Positions 40,213 to 48,943 of a DNA stretch of 64,000 nt are shown here, one piece after another. The stretch lies in the NCBI RefSeq assembly GCF_002860255.1, contig NZ_PGVE01000090.1:1-64000 (forward strand), read 5' to 3'. Position numbers and translations under genes: made by a program. Source of the stretch: Neobacillus cucumis (lineage in GTDB: Bacteria > Bacillota > Bacilli > Bacillales > Cytobacillaceae). How positions within the stretch are numbered: the first letter of the stretch is position 1; every line of letters begins with the position of its first letter. The notes beneath the pieces were generated by a model. That model did no database searches, was not told where the DNA came from, and saw only the letters and a program-made list of their open reading frames with translations.

Positions 40213-41541
40213 ATGAGTAAAATAACATTTTCTTCTAAAGAAATAAAAATACTTCAAAAAAACCCAAATGTACACCGTGTAAGTAGTTTAGCTATTACAT
40301 ATACAGATGATTTCAAAAATAAATTTATGGACGAATATCTGGCAGGTAAACTCCCTAGACAAATCTTTGAGGAGAATGGTTTCGATATAAATATTTTAGG
40401 TATTAAACGGATCGAACAATCTGCACATAGGTGGAAAAAAGCTTATGAAAAAAATGGGCTAATTGGACTTTCAGACGCTCGAAAAACAGCCTCCGGCAGG
40501 CCTTTGAAGCGAGAACTGACTCAAGCAGAAATTATAGAGAGACAGGAAGCAAGAATTAAGTTACTGGAAGGACAAGTAGAACTCTTAAAAAAGCTAGAAA
40601 CGACAGAAAGGAGGCTGCGAAGCAAAAGTCAAAATCTCGAAACAAATAATATTTTTCAGTTGATTCATGAAACCATAGAACAAAATCAGTTTAAGCGAAT
40701 GACAAGGTATTTTTGTGATCTTTTAGGGGTGTCTCGGTCTGGATATTATAGTTACCTAAAAGCTGCGGACAGCCGGTTTGAAAGAGAACAAAAGGACTTA
40801 GAAGCAAAAGAAATAATAATGAAAGCGTTTAATCGACGTGGCTATAAGAAAGGATCACGTTCCATCAAAATGATCTTAAACAATGAATACGACTTTGAAA
40901 TTAGCAGAAAAAAGATACAAAGAATTATGAACAAGTATGAGATCATTTGTCCCCATAGAAAAGCAAATCCATATAAAAAAATAGCAAAAGCGACAAAAGA
41001 ACACCAGGTGGTTTCAAACAAATTAAACAGAGAGTTTAAACAAGGAATTCCAGGAAAAGTACTATTAACGGATATTACCTACTTGCCATATAACGGAAAA
41101 GATATGGCTTATTTGTCAGCCATAAAAGATGCCTCAACCAATGAGCTTTTGGCTTATCATGTTTCAGATCGTATCACTTTAGATATCGCCACAAAAACAA
41201 TCGATAAACTAATGAAAAATAAGAAAATCAACTTACATTCGAAGGCATTTATCCATTCGGATCAAGGGAGCCATTACACAAGCCCAAAATATCAGAAATT
41301 GTTAAAGAAACATAAGTTAGGACAATCAATGTCTAGAAGGGGAAATTGTTGGGATAATGCCCCGATGGAGTCATTCTTTGGCCATTTAAAGGATGAAGTC
41401 AACTATCAGTCCTGTAAATCATTAGAGGAACTAAAAGCGAAAATAAATCATTACATGGTTTACTATAACAATTATCGTTATCAATGGAATTTAAAAAAGA
41501 TGACCCCTATTCAGTATAGGAATCATCTCTTAGCATCTTAA
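40213..41541 (+). CDS. IS3-family transposase (single fused frame)
   Basis: DDE transposase (442 aa) that cuts and joins the IS ends. N-terminal helix-turn-helix (about 1-95), leucine-zipper-like coil (about 100-145), a second HTH (RMTRYFCDLLGVSRSGYYSY, about 160-185), and an rve integrase core (about 265-430). Catalytic residues are in VLLTDITYLPY (Asp), FIHSDQGSHYTS (Asp) and NAPMESFFGHLKDE (Glu). Many IS3 elements split this into two frames joined by a frameshift; here one frame covers both. No stop or frameshift damage is visible. Confidence 0.93.
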   Translation: MSKITFSSKEIKILQKNPNVHRVSSLAITYTDDFKNKFMDEYLAGKLPRQIFEENGFDINILGIKRIEQSAHRWKKAYEKNGLIGLSDARKTASGRPLKRELTQAEIIERQEARIKLLEGQVELLKKLETTERRLRSKSQNLETNNIFQLIHETIEQNQFKRMTRYFCDLLGVSRSGYYSYLKAADSRFEREQKDLEAKEIIMKAFNRRGYKKGSRSIKMILNNEYDFEISRKKIQRIMNKYEIICPHRKANPYKKIAKATKEHQVVSNKLNREFKQGIPGKVLLTDITYLPYNGKDMAYLSAIKDASTNELLAYHVSDRITLDIATKTIDKLMKNKKINLHSKAFIHSDQGSHYTSPKYQKLLKKHKLGQSMSRRGNCWDNAPMESFFGHLKDEVNYQSCKSLEELKAKINHYMVYYNNYRYQWNLKKMTPIQYRNHLLAS

Positions 41542-41580
41542 CTCTTTTTTTCATATGTCCTTGACATGGGTGCCAGATTA
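41542..41580 (-). repeat. Right inverted repeat of the IS
   Basis: Reversed, it reads TAATCTGGCACCC and continues AAGGACATATGAAAAAAAGAG, resembling the left end. It begins directly after the transposase stop codon. Confidence 0.75.
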
Positions 41581-41594
41581 CCCGAGCCGCTCTT

Positions 41595-41936
41595 TTATTT
41601 TATATTATCAGTTAACCGGATATCAGCAATATCTGTAATCGGTATTCGGTGTACTTCCTCAAAGTGATCAATTACGTGAAGCTTTTGCGTCAATTCATCC
41701 CAATAATGGATTTTGCCGATGACCATTTCATATTTACGATTCTGATAATAGGTGATTGTAACAAACTGGTTAAACTCAATTGCTTCAGATATTGTCTCGT
41801 TCATCAACTCCAACTGCTGCTCATCCATCTCTCTTTTCGTTTCGTATTGATCTTCTTTTACCCAATCCCTAAGCAGCTTTACGTGCTCAGGAAGCATCAT
41901 GGATGTCCATTTGATTTTTCCGCGGTCGCGAATCAT
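41595..41936 (-). CDS. yqjX: YolD-like protein (YqjX type)
   Basis: YolD-family protein (113 aa), a small beta-rich protein that accompanies Y-family polymerases. It starts MIRDRGKIKWTSMMLPEHVKLL, the typical N-terminus, and has ITYYQNRKYEMVIGKIHYWDE in the middle. It lies 19 bases downstream of the uvrX-type gene in one operon, so it is likely induced by DNA damage. YolD proteins have been proposed to partner UmuC-like polymerases; the exact role is unproven. Confidence 0.88.
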   Translation of the reverse strand: MIRDRGKIKWTSMMLPEHVKLLRDWVKEDQYETKREMDEQQLELMNETISEAIEFNQFVTITYYQNRKYEMVIGKIHYWDELTQKLHVIDHFEEVHRIPITDIADIRLTDNIK

Positions 41937-41955
41937 AGGTATTTCCTTCTTTCAT

Positions 41956-43215
41956 TTACATTTTATGCCCCCCGACTAGTGTGGCTCGATGTTTAGCGGT
42001 TCCGGCAGCCGTATAAGATACAGCCCGAAGCAAGGAACCAGATCCGAAACGTCTTCGGATGGAATCCACCACATAGCCAAGTTCCCTCCTCTTAGACGCA
42101 CCCATGTCAAACAAATCAAGCTGCAGTTCCCGATCATCAACAATATTTCCAATGGCGATTGAAATTTGCCTTACTGTTTTACCGCTATAATGTTCATTAA
42201 ATAATTCGAGGCAGACACGGTAGAGCTCCATTGTTACATTTGTGGGCTGGCTGATTGTTCGAGAACGATGAAACCCGCCGCCAAATTCATCTTGACTATA
42301 TCCAACTCCGAGGCTAATCGTTCTTCCTGCCTTCCGATGCGTTCGTGTTCTTCGGGCAACCTCCTCACATATTTCTAACATCACAGCCTTAATCTCTTGC
42401 TCCTCTTTATAATCCCTTAACAAAATTTGACTCTTTCCAAAACTGATTTGCCCTTGAATAATCGGTGCTCCTAAATCGGATAGATCTACTCCCCAGGCAT
42501 GATAATAAAGCTGGTTTCCCATAATTCCAAACTTCTTTTCCAGCTTTTCTAAATCATAACGGGCCAGGTGGCCCACAGTGAAAATCCCCATGCTATTTAA
42601 TGTCTTTTCGACACGTCTGCCAATTCCCCACATTTCTCGAAGTGGTGAGACGTTCCAAAGTTTTTTCTGAACATCTTCATAAGTCCATTCCGCCACACCT
42701 TTTTTCTTAGCATCAAGGTCAAGGCAAAGCTTTGCTAATAACATATTAGGTCCAATTCCAATGGAACAAGGCAGCTGAAATTCCCGCTCAATATCCTTTT
42801 TTATTTTTTCCGCAATGGTACAGGCGTCGCCCCACAAATGAACGGCACTATCCACTCTAATAAAACTTTCATCGACACTATAGACATGGATCGCTTCCTT
42901 TGGAACATAGCGGTTAAACACACGGGTAATTTCAGTTGAAATTCGTAAATAAGTGGCCATTTTCGGTTCGACAATTTTAATCTTGGGGTCATCTGGAATT
43001 TCAAACAAGCGTGAACCCGTTTTAATGCCAAACTCTTTTTTTAAGCACGGTGAAGCCGCAAGCACAATACTTCCCTGCCGCTTTTTCTCCCCCACTACAG
43101 CTAAGTAACAATTCAAAGGGTCAAGACCTTCCATAACAGCGGCACAGCTTGCATAAAAACTCTTCATGTCCACACATAAAATTTTATTTTTGGGCATTGC
43201 GCTGTAATCAATCAT
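41956..43215 (-). CDS. yqjW: Y-family DNA polymerase (YqjW/UvrX type)
   Basis: Error-prone UmuC-like lesion-bypass polymerase (419 aa). The palm domain starts KILCVDMKSFYASCAAV and has the catalytic pair in HVYSVDESFIRVD. It lacks the sequence features of DinB at the little finger and is closer to YqjW/UvrX. The ATG at 43215 has GAGGG eight bases upstream; a GTG five codons earlier abuts it. Two LexA-like boxes lie upstream, and the YolD gene follows. A second Y-family polymerase (dinB) is encoded at 53889. Confidence 0.92.
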   Translation of the reverse strand: MIDYSAMPKNKILCVDMKSFYASCAAVMEGLDPLNCYLAVVGEKKRQGSIVLAASPCLKKEFGIKTGSRLFEIPDDPKIKIVEPKMATYLRISTEITRVFNRYVPKEAIHVYSVDESFIRVDSAVHLWGDACTIAEKIKKDIEREFQLPCSIGIGPNMLLAKLCLDLDAKKKGVAEWTYEDVQKKLWNVSPLREMWGIGRRVEKTLNSMGIFTVGHLARYDLEKLEKKFGIMGNQLYYHAWGVDLSDLGAPIIQGQISFGKSQILLRDYKEEQEIKAVMLEICEEVARRTRTHRKAGRTISLGVGYSQDEFGGGFHRSRTISQPTNVTMELYRVCLELFNEHYSGKTVRQISIAIGNIVDDRELQLDLFDMGASKRRELGYVVDSIRRRFGSGSLLRAVSYTAAGTAKHRATLVGGHKM

Positions 43216-43241
43216 GACTTTTTCCCTCACTGTTTAAATAT

Positions 43242-43255
43242 CGAACATCTGTTCT
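43242..43255. promoter_or_regulatory. LexA (SOS) box upstream of the Y-family polymerase
   Basis: CGAACATCTGTTCT matches the Bacillus LexA/DinR box CGAACRNRYGTTCG at 13 of 14 positions. It lies 27 bases upstream of the start codon. Confidence 0.72.
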
Positions 43256-43276
43256 TTAGTCTATTCATATTTTAAG

Positions 43277-43290
43277 GGAATATGCGTTCG
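43277..43290. promoter_or_regulatory. Second LexA-like box in the yqjW-yqzH gap
   Basis: GGAATATGCGTTCG, reversed CGAACGCATATTCC, matches the LexA box at 12 of 14 positions. It is 35 bases (about 3.3 helical turns) from the first box, centre to centre, and may serve either divergent gene. Confidence 0.45.
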
Positions 43291-43359
43291 TATTCAATGG
43301 AAATTTTTTGAGAGGTTTCCAGCTGGTAAAAGCGTTATAATGAGGGGGAGGTGTCGTTG

Positions 43360-43551
43360 ATGGATAAAAAACTAGTGGTCAAGATGATTAAAAATTGTTT
43401 TAAACAATATTATGAAACGGATTCCATCCCAATTGGCGAACAGGATTTGAACCTGTTAACCAATCGAATTCTTCAATGGAAAGAGGACGAGCCCACAGCG
43501 GATTTATATGAGGTTGTAAATGATGTAGTATATGAATTCTTAACTAATTAA
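43360..43551 (+). CDS. yqzH: YqzH-like protein
   Basis: Small soluble protein (63 aa) with a helical, acidic sequence starting MDKKLVVKMIKNCFKQYYET. It resembles B. subtilis YqzH (about 68 aa) by recall and by position next to yqjW. The ATG at 43360 has GGGGGAGG eight bases upstream; the frame extends three codons up. Function unknown. It shares its upstream region, including two LexA-like boxes, with yqjW, so SOS control is possible. Confidence 0.8.
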   Translation: MDKKLVVKMIKNCFKQYYETDSIPIGEQDLNLLTNRILQWKEDEPTADLYEVVNDVVYEFLTN

Positions 43552-43576
43552 AATAAGCCTCTTTAAAGAGAGGCTC

Positions 43577-43608
43577 AGGCTGTTGAAAACTTTCGATAGC
43601 CTTTTTAT
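43577..43608 (+). terminator. Terminator after yqzH
   Basis: AGGCT pairs with AGCCT with a long loop, followed by TTTTTATTT. A GCCTCTTT / AGAGAGGC hairpin just before it could assist. Confidence 0.6.
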
Positions 43609-43628
43609 TTAGGCTTTTCGACAAGGCT

Positions 43629-43675
43629 GCTGATTTACGCTCCAGGCGCTTCGCGCCTGGAGCTCCAATCAACAG
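43629..43675. repeat. Short intergenic element with inverted ends
   Basis: Perfect stem GCTCCAGGCGC / GCGCCTGGAGC (43639-43663) with a 3-base loop, flanked by TGATTTAC on the left and TCCAATCAACAG on the right. The ends resemble, from memory, those of a longer (about 150 bp) Bacillus intergenic repeat with the middle deleted. It also ends transcripts from the SNF2 gene. Confidence 0.55.
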
Positions 43676-43689
43676 GTGTATTTCTATAT

Positions 43690-46600
43690 TTAAGAAAGAA
43701 TCTCCCGAATGTCTTCTTCTGTTAAAAGGGAGGTTTTCTGTTCATTAGAGGATTGGATAATTTCTTCAATCAGGTGCCGCTTTTTATCCTGAAGCTCACT
43801 CATTTTTTCTTCGATGGTCCCACGGGTAACAAGTTTAATCACTTGGACAGTATTTTTTTGACCAATCCGATGAGCCCGGTCTGCTGCTTGGTCCTCCACT
43901 GCAGGATTCCACCAAATATCATACAAAATCACCGTATCAGCTCCAGTCAAATTGAGGCCTGTCCCGCCAGCTTTTAAAGAAATCAAGAAGAAGTCACGTT
44001 CCCCTTCATTAAAACGACGGCAAATTTCCACTCTTTCTTGAGCAGGGGTTTGACCATCCAAATAGAAAAAAGGCAGAGCTTGCATTCCTAAATTTCTCCC
44101 TATTAACTCAAGCATTTTAGTAAACTGCGAGAAGATTAGGACCCTGCGCCCGGAGAGTCTGGACTCCTCCACAATTCTAAGCAGCATGTCTAATTTTGCA
44201 GAGTTTCCTTTGTACCCTTCAACAAACAAGCTTGGGTGACAGCAAATTTGCCGCAAGCGGGTTAGACCCGCAAGAATTTTTATCCTGTTTTTCCTGATAG
44301 TTTCCTTATCAAGATGTTTTAGAGTATCCTCCCTTAATTTTGCCAAATAAGCAGCATACAGCTTCTTTTGGTCAGGAAGAAGTTCAGCTATTTCTATAGA
44401 CTCTAGTTTTTCAGGAAGCTCTGATGCTACATCCTCCTTCATTCTGCGCAGCAAAAAAGGACGGACTCTACGGGCAATTTTCTTCTTGGTAAGCTGGCTA
44501 AATTCTTTCAATCCCTTAAATAATTCAGGAAATACTACATGAAAGATCGACCACAATTCTTCCGGTGAATTCTCCACTGGTGTACCAGTAAGTGCAAAAC
44601 GGTAATTGGAATTAAGCTTTTTTACACTTTTAGCGGTTTGCGTAATCGGGTTTTTAAACGCCTGTGCCTCGTCAAAAAAGATGGTATGAAAGGATTGCTT
44701 CTCATACCATTGAATATCCCTGCGCAGTATCGGATAGGAGGTGATGACCACATCCATATCCATGGCCTCTTTCTGAATCCTGTTCCGTTCCCGCTTGTGA
44801 CCATCCACCACAACTGCTTGCAGCTCTGGAGCAAATTTCATTATTTCATTTAACCAGTTGTAGGATAAAGAAGATGGACAGACAATTAGAACTGGCTGTT
44901 TTTGATTACGAATAAAAGTAAGCTCCGACAGAATAAATGTAATGCTCTGCAATGTTTTACCAAGTCCCATATCATCTGCAAGAATTCCGCCAAAACCATA
45001 ATGGGCCAGAGTTTTCATCCATTGATAGCCGTGTTTTTGATATTCACGCAGGATCAACTCCAAACCTAAAGGCAGCTCAAACCTTAAACTAGCAGGATTA
45101 CTTAGGTTTCCAAGAAACTGACGGAAGGAGTCCTCAAGCATAAGTACCTTACTGTCATCCACTGAATCAAGGAGAGAAAGCCCTTGTAGAACGGAAACCT
45201 CGAAAATGTTTTCATTTTCATCCTTTTGGACAGGAACTTCTTTTAAGAAACGCTGAATTTCTTTAAACTCTCTCGTCTCTAACGAGAGTAGACTGCCATT
45301 ACGCAGACGATAATATTTGCGCTTTTCTTCCAGAGCCATTAATACTTCTTTAATTTCCTGTTGGGAAATACCTTTAAGTTCGAATTTAAATTCAAGCCAA
45401 TTCGTTCGTTCTTTTTTTAGCTTTACCCTAAGAGCCGGGCGTATGGTTGTCCCTCTAAAGATTCGGTTTCTAATAGCTGTTGTAGCATAAATTTGAACTA
45501 GTTTTTGAAGCTTCGGAACTACATGGTAAAGGAATTCATATTCTAGTTCTTCATTGTGTAAAAAATACCCGCTGTCGGTCTTAACGAAAGAACTTTCCTC
45601 CATCAATTCTATAATTAGATTTTCCTTTTCTTCGTCTCTAATAATCTGGACGTCCGCAAAACCACCCCTATCTTCCAACGGGTTAATAGCTAGGTGATCA
45701 TAATGAAACTCTAAACCGGCAAGCAAACGGTTTTTTACCCGATCCAAGTACAGTTTGGCTGTCAAAGGCGTCTTCATAAATCTTTTGGCAAGTAGATTCG
45801 ATAACTTAACATGCCCTAGTTTTTTCAAGCCTGGAACTACTTTTTCCAAAAACGGCTGTATCTGCCCTTGAGGAATAAAAATTTGGTTTGTCCCCGTAGC
45901 GTCCAGCATCTGTTTAAGCTCAGCCAGATGTTGACAATCCTCGGCGTTCAAGTTAATCATTTTATCGGCAGACATAACGGACCCATAGGCGTCTAATACC
46001 ATCATTCGAGACAGGCCTTTTACCTTAAACCAATAACCATTCGTCTCAGCTTCCGAAAATTCAAACTGCAAGGGTGGAAGTTCCTCTGTTAGTTGAAAAC
46101 TATTAAAAATACACCCGTCATTTTCAAGCTTTACAAGAGGGGCCCTTGTTAGTAAGGTTTGCAATGCTTTCCAAGAAGACGGTGGAATCGCCAGAAGTTC
46201 TGTGTTATTCATATCAGAAGAATTTGACACATCATGAACGTGTTGAATGAGATGTTGAATAACAGCATCCTCCTGTGCTTGGAAGCAGTGTTTGTTCGGA
46301 TCATACAAAAACGAGCTAGAAAGCTGGGAAGAATGACCTGATTGAACTCCTTCTAGGAAACTCCTGATATTTTCCACTTTAGTATGTTCGATGCTCATCT
46401 CTATTCCCAGTGAAGGAGATCCTGTTTTACTCCTAATAGCTTTAATAAGAAACTCAACATTAAGAACAAGCCTATTTTCAAAATGTTGTTGATGACCGCT
46501 GGGACGTCTTGGCTTGCTTTGAAAAATGTTCAGCACATCTTCAGCTATGTCACTTCGATGAAAAGCTGTAGAAACAAACGGGCTGGTTCCTTTCATTTGA

Positions 46601-46875
46601 AAAGCATGAATGGTTAACAGAACCGCTGCGATATGCTGGCAATCCTTTTGAAAGGAGGCAAGTGTAGGGCAGCTGCATCTAGAGTGAAAACGCTCATGGC
46701 CCTCCTTTTCAATTACAACATAGAAATTCTCTGTTCCGGACACGGTTGCTTCATATCGGTCCGGTCCATATTGTTGAAACATAACTTTATTAGAGCGGAA
46801 AAAGGTCTCACCCCTTTTATAGGAAACTGTTCCGCACAATTCTTTAATGACTTTTTGATTTACTTTAATACTCAA
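43690..46875 (-). CDS. SNF2-family helicase with SWIM zinc finger
   Basis: Large SWI2/SNF2 ATPase (1061 aa) likely to move along DNA or displace proteins from it. The N-terminal SWIM zinc finger is CSCPTLASFQKDCQH near residues 70-85. A bacterial SNF2-associated region follows to about 600. Helicase motifs are DDMGLGKT (Walker A), FFDEAQ (a DEAQ box), LTGTPVENS (motif III) and QAADRAHRIGQ (motif VI). TTG start at 46875 behind GGAGGAG. It resembles the YwqA/HepA class. It is a single-gene unit; partner unknown. Confidence 0.9.
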   Translation of the reverse strand: MSIKVNQKVIKELCGTVSYKRGETFFRSNKVMFQQYGPDRYEATVSGTENFYVVIEKEGHERFHSRCSCPTLASFQKDCQHIAAVLLTIHAFQMKGTSPFVSTAFHRSDIAEDVLNIFQSKPRRPSGHQQHFENRLVLNVEFLIKAIRSKTGSPSLGIEMSIEHTKVENIRSFLEGVQSGHSSQLSSSFLYDPNKHCFQAQEDAVIQHLIQHVHDVSNSSDMNNTELLAIPPSSWKALQTLLTRAPLVKLENDGCIFNSFQLTEELPPLQFEFSEAETNGYWFKVKGLSRMMVLDAYGSVMSADKMINLNAEDCQHLAELKQMLDATGTNQIFIPQGQIQPFLEKVVPGLKKLGHVKLSNLLAKRFMKTPLTAKLYLDRVKNRLLAGLEFHYDHLAINPLEDRGGFADVQIIRDEEKENLIIELMEESSFVKTDSGYFLHNEELEYEFLYHVVPKLQKLVQIYATTAIRNRIFRGTTIRPALRVKLKKERTNWLEFKFELKGISQQEIKEVLMALEEKRKYYRLRNGSLLSLETREFKEIQRFLKEVPVQKDENENIFEVSVLQGLSLLDSVDDSKVLMLEDSFRQFLGNLSNPASLRFELPLGLELILREYQKHGYQWMKTLAHYGFGGILADDMGLGKTLQSITFILSELTFIRNQKQPVLIVCPSSLSYNWLNEIMKFAPELQAVVVDGHKRERNRIQKEAMDMDVVITSYPILRRDIQWYEKQSFHTIFFDEAQAFKNPITQTAKSVKKLNSNYRFALTGTPVENSPEELWSIFHVVFPELFKGLKEFSQLTKKKIARRVRPFLLRRMKEDVASELPEKLESIEIAELLPDQKKLYAAYLAKLREDTLKHLDKETIRKNRIKILAGLTRLRQICCHPSLFVEGYKGNSAKLDMLLRIVEESRLSGRRVLIFSQFTKMLELIGRNLGMQALPFFYLDGQTPAQERVEICRRFNEGERDFFLISLKAGGTGLNLTGADTVILYDIWWNPAVEDQAADRAHRIGQKNTVQVIKLVTRGTIEEKMSELQDKKRHLIEEIIQSSNEQKTSLLTEEDIREILS

Positions 46876-46945
46876 ATCCCTGACTCCTCCCGAAGGCAGT
46901 TCTATTTATCTAATGAATTAATCCATTATACCATTTCTCTGAAAT

Positions 46946-46976
46946 GAAAAAGCCGCCTTTTATAAAGCAGCTTTTT
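46946..46976. terminator. Terminator after yqjQ
   Basis: AAAGCCGCCTTT / AAAGCAGCTTT hairpin with T-runs on both strands, close after the yqjQ stop. Confidence 0.82.
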
Positions 46977-46988
46977 CCAACTATCCTT

Positions 46989-47783
46989 TTATTTAGAATT
47001 AAGCACTCGTTTTCCAATTCGTTCAAACAGCCGCGGAAAAAGCACATAAACAACGCTTCCCATGTTCATCCAGCGAGGGAGATTGATTTCTCTCGTCTTT
47101 GTCAGCATGCTCTCCACCACTTTTTGAGCGACATATTCTGGCTGCAGCATAAACCGCTGTACATTCTTTACGTAGGTGCCCTTTTCATCAGCAATATTAA
47201 AAAAGTTAGTGGCAATCGGTCCTGGGTTTACCGATGTCACCTGAACATTATAATCATCAAGCTCCATCCTTAAGGCATTTGTATATCCGAGAACAGCATG
47301 CTTTGTGGCTGAATACACGCTTGACTTTGGTGTCGCGAGCTTACCGGCCTGGGATGCAATATTAATAATATGGCCGAAACGGCGTTCCCGCATGATTGGC
47401 AGCACCATGCTGGTACACGCCATCAAGCCAACTACATTTACATTAAACATTCCCTTAATCTCATCTATTGGGGCTTCATGAGCCTCCCGGAATACCCCAA
47501 AGCCGGCATTATTAACTAGTATATCAATATGACCTATTTTCATAAGGATTTGTTCAAAAACCTCTTTTATTCGGTCTGTATCTGATACATCAAGCTGAAA
47601 TACATCCACACTTATTTGATGCTGCTCTAAGGTTAATTTTAACTGCTCAAGCTTATCAATACTTCTTGCAAGCAGGACAAGATTGGCCCCGTTAGCAGCG
47701 CAAAGCTTAGCAATATCCGCCCCAATTCCACCGGAGGCACCTGTTATAACAATATTTTTACCCTTCAATTGTTCCTTCAACAT
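46989..47783 (-). CDS. yqjQ: Short-chain dehydrogenase YqjQ
   Basis: NAD(P)-dependent SDR oxidoreductase (264 aa), substrate unknown. The nucleotide-binding loop is ITGASGGIGADIAK at the start. The NNAG motif is ILVNNAGFGVF, and the catalytic Tyr-x-x-x-Lys is in SSVYSATKHAVLGY. The C-terminus ends in a possible membrane-associating segment (VVYVLFPRLFERIG). It is 29 bases after yqjP in the same direction, as in B. subtilis. Confidence 0.9.
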   Translation of the reverse strand: MLKEQLKGKNIVITGASGGIGADIAKLCAANGANLVLLARSIDKLEQLKLTLEQHQISVDVFQLDVSDTDRIKEVFEQILMKIGHIDILVNNAGFGVFREAHEAPIDEIKGMFNVNVVGLMACTSMVLPIMRERRFGHIINIASQAGKLATPKSSVYSATKHAVLGYTNALRMELDDYNVQVTSVNPGPIATNFFNIADEKGTYVKNVQRFMLQPEYVAQKVVESMLTKTREINLPRWMNMGSVVYVLFPRLFERIGKRVLNSK

Positions 47784-47812
47784 TTAACACCCCATCAGAG
47801 TTTAAACCCGAT

Positions 47813-48778
47813 CTACCGGTGTCTTGATTGATAGAAAACAGGTTTACTAGTACTACTAATAATTTCCCCGATAGATGATAAATAGTCAAGCTGGGCGACA
47901 CTCTCCGAAATAGTTAACATCAATTCGCGCTGATAGACCGTTGGAAAAAGGCGTTTACAAATCTCAAAGACAGTTAATTGTTCCTCTTTTAGCCAGCTAT
48001 AAACGGTCATCGCCCGTTCATGCTGCCGAGTAAGTCTTTTCTCAATCAGTTCGGCTAATTGATAAACCTCCTCCCCATGACCTGTGTAGACACATTGAAT
48101 AGGATAGGATAAAAGCTTTTTCATCGATTCGTTATGCTGCAGCTGCGGCTTCGGCCTTTCCGTTTTCCCAGGCACTGGCGGTTCGAGCAATGGATTAGGT
48201 GAAATATGAGCTAAAATTAAATCACCAGCAATCAGGATTCCATCCTTCTCCCGAAAGAGTGCAATTTGGCTTTGGGCATGGCCCGGGGTTTCTATAACCT
48301 GCCATTCACTAAGCCCGATAGGACGCATCCCCTCTACAAGCGAACCAGTTAATGAACGATTACACGAATATTTAAAAGTATTCCGAAGCCTAGACAGGAA
48401 AGGAAAATATTCTTCTGGCAGACCAAATTCTCTGAAAATCACTGAATAGAATTCTTCCTGGAGTTGAAAAAATTCTTCTGTGGGATGAATCCATCGTTCG
48501 TTAAGGGGATGACCGTAAACCTCTAACGAGGCAGAAAAAAAATCAAGCATCCCAACATGATCAGGATGATGGTGGGTAAGAATCACTTGCTCAATATTAT
48601 CGGGGCTTAAGTCTAATTCAGCCAACTGTTGTTTAAAGGAATTCCAGCACTCTTCTGTTTTTACTCCTGCATCAACAAGGGTTAAACGCTCCCCCTTAAT
48701 CAGATAAGTATTCACATCTCCCACTGCGAAAGGGGTTGGCAGTGGGATTTTGGCGATTCCATTTCTCCATTCTGTCAT
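47813..48778 (-). CDS. yqjP: MBL-fold metallohydrolase YqjP
   Basis: Metallo-beta-lactamase-fold hydrolase (321 aa) with the metal motif LTHHHPDHVGML near residue 68 and a second His in IETPGHAQSQIALF. The extra C-terminal helical domain (TVYSWLKEEQLTVFEICKRLF) is the BLACT winged-helix type seen in LACTB2-like proteins. AAGGAG precedes the ATG. Substrate unknown. It leads yqjQ. Confidence 0.9.
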   Translation of the reverse strand: MTEWRNGIAKIPLPTPFAVGDVNTYLIKGERLTLVDAGVKTEECWNSFKQQLAELDLSPDNIEQVILTHHHPDHVGMLDFFSASLEVYGHPLNERWIHPTEEFFQLQEEFYSVIFREFGLPEEYFPFLSRLRNTFKYSCNRSLTGSLVEGMRPIGLSEWQVIETPGHAQSQIALFREKDGILIAGDLILAHISPNPLLEPPVPGKTERPKPQLQHNESMKKLLSYPIQCVYTGHGEEVYQLAELIEKRLTRQHERAMTVYSWLKEEQLTVFEICKRLFPTVYQRELMLTISESVAQLDYLSSIGEIISSTSKPVFYQSRHR

Positions 48779-48943
48779 ATAAAAAACTCCTTAACATTAT
48801 GGTTAAATAAAGAAATTTATTAAAAAATATGAACGTTATGTGTCATTTCATTTATAAATTAAAGTTTAGCCATTTTTTCACGTATTGTCATTTTTTAAGC
48901 AACGTTTTTTTAGAAAAGGCGAAAAATTCTTATAATTGATCTC

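Larger units (their letters stand above)
40106..41580 (+). mobile_element. IS3-family insertion sequence, 1475 bp
   Basis: Complete element with one transposase gene. The termini match as imperfect inverted repeats: left TAATATGGTACC..., right (reversed) TAATCTGGCACC..., both continuing to a shared AGGACA...TGAAAAA stretch. The triplet CCC flanks both ends (40103-40105 and 41581-41583), a 3-bp target duplication as in IS3. If the canonical TG...CA ends are used instead, the element is 40111-41575 but no target duplication is seen. All key parts look intact, so it may be active. Confidence 0.82.

Noticed and set aside
40111..41575. Canonical TG...CA boundaries for the IS
   Set aside because: They give no direct repeat in the flanks. 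Extending five bases on both sides gives better inverted repeats and a CCC duplication.
41595..43215. Prophage or plasmid origin of the UvrX-like polymerase and YolD pair
   Set aside because: Such pairs are common on mobile elements, but here they sit beside yqzH in the order I recall for the B. subtilis chromosome (yqjX-yqjW-yqzH). The adjacent IS is a later single insertion.
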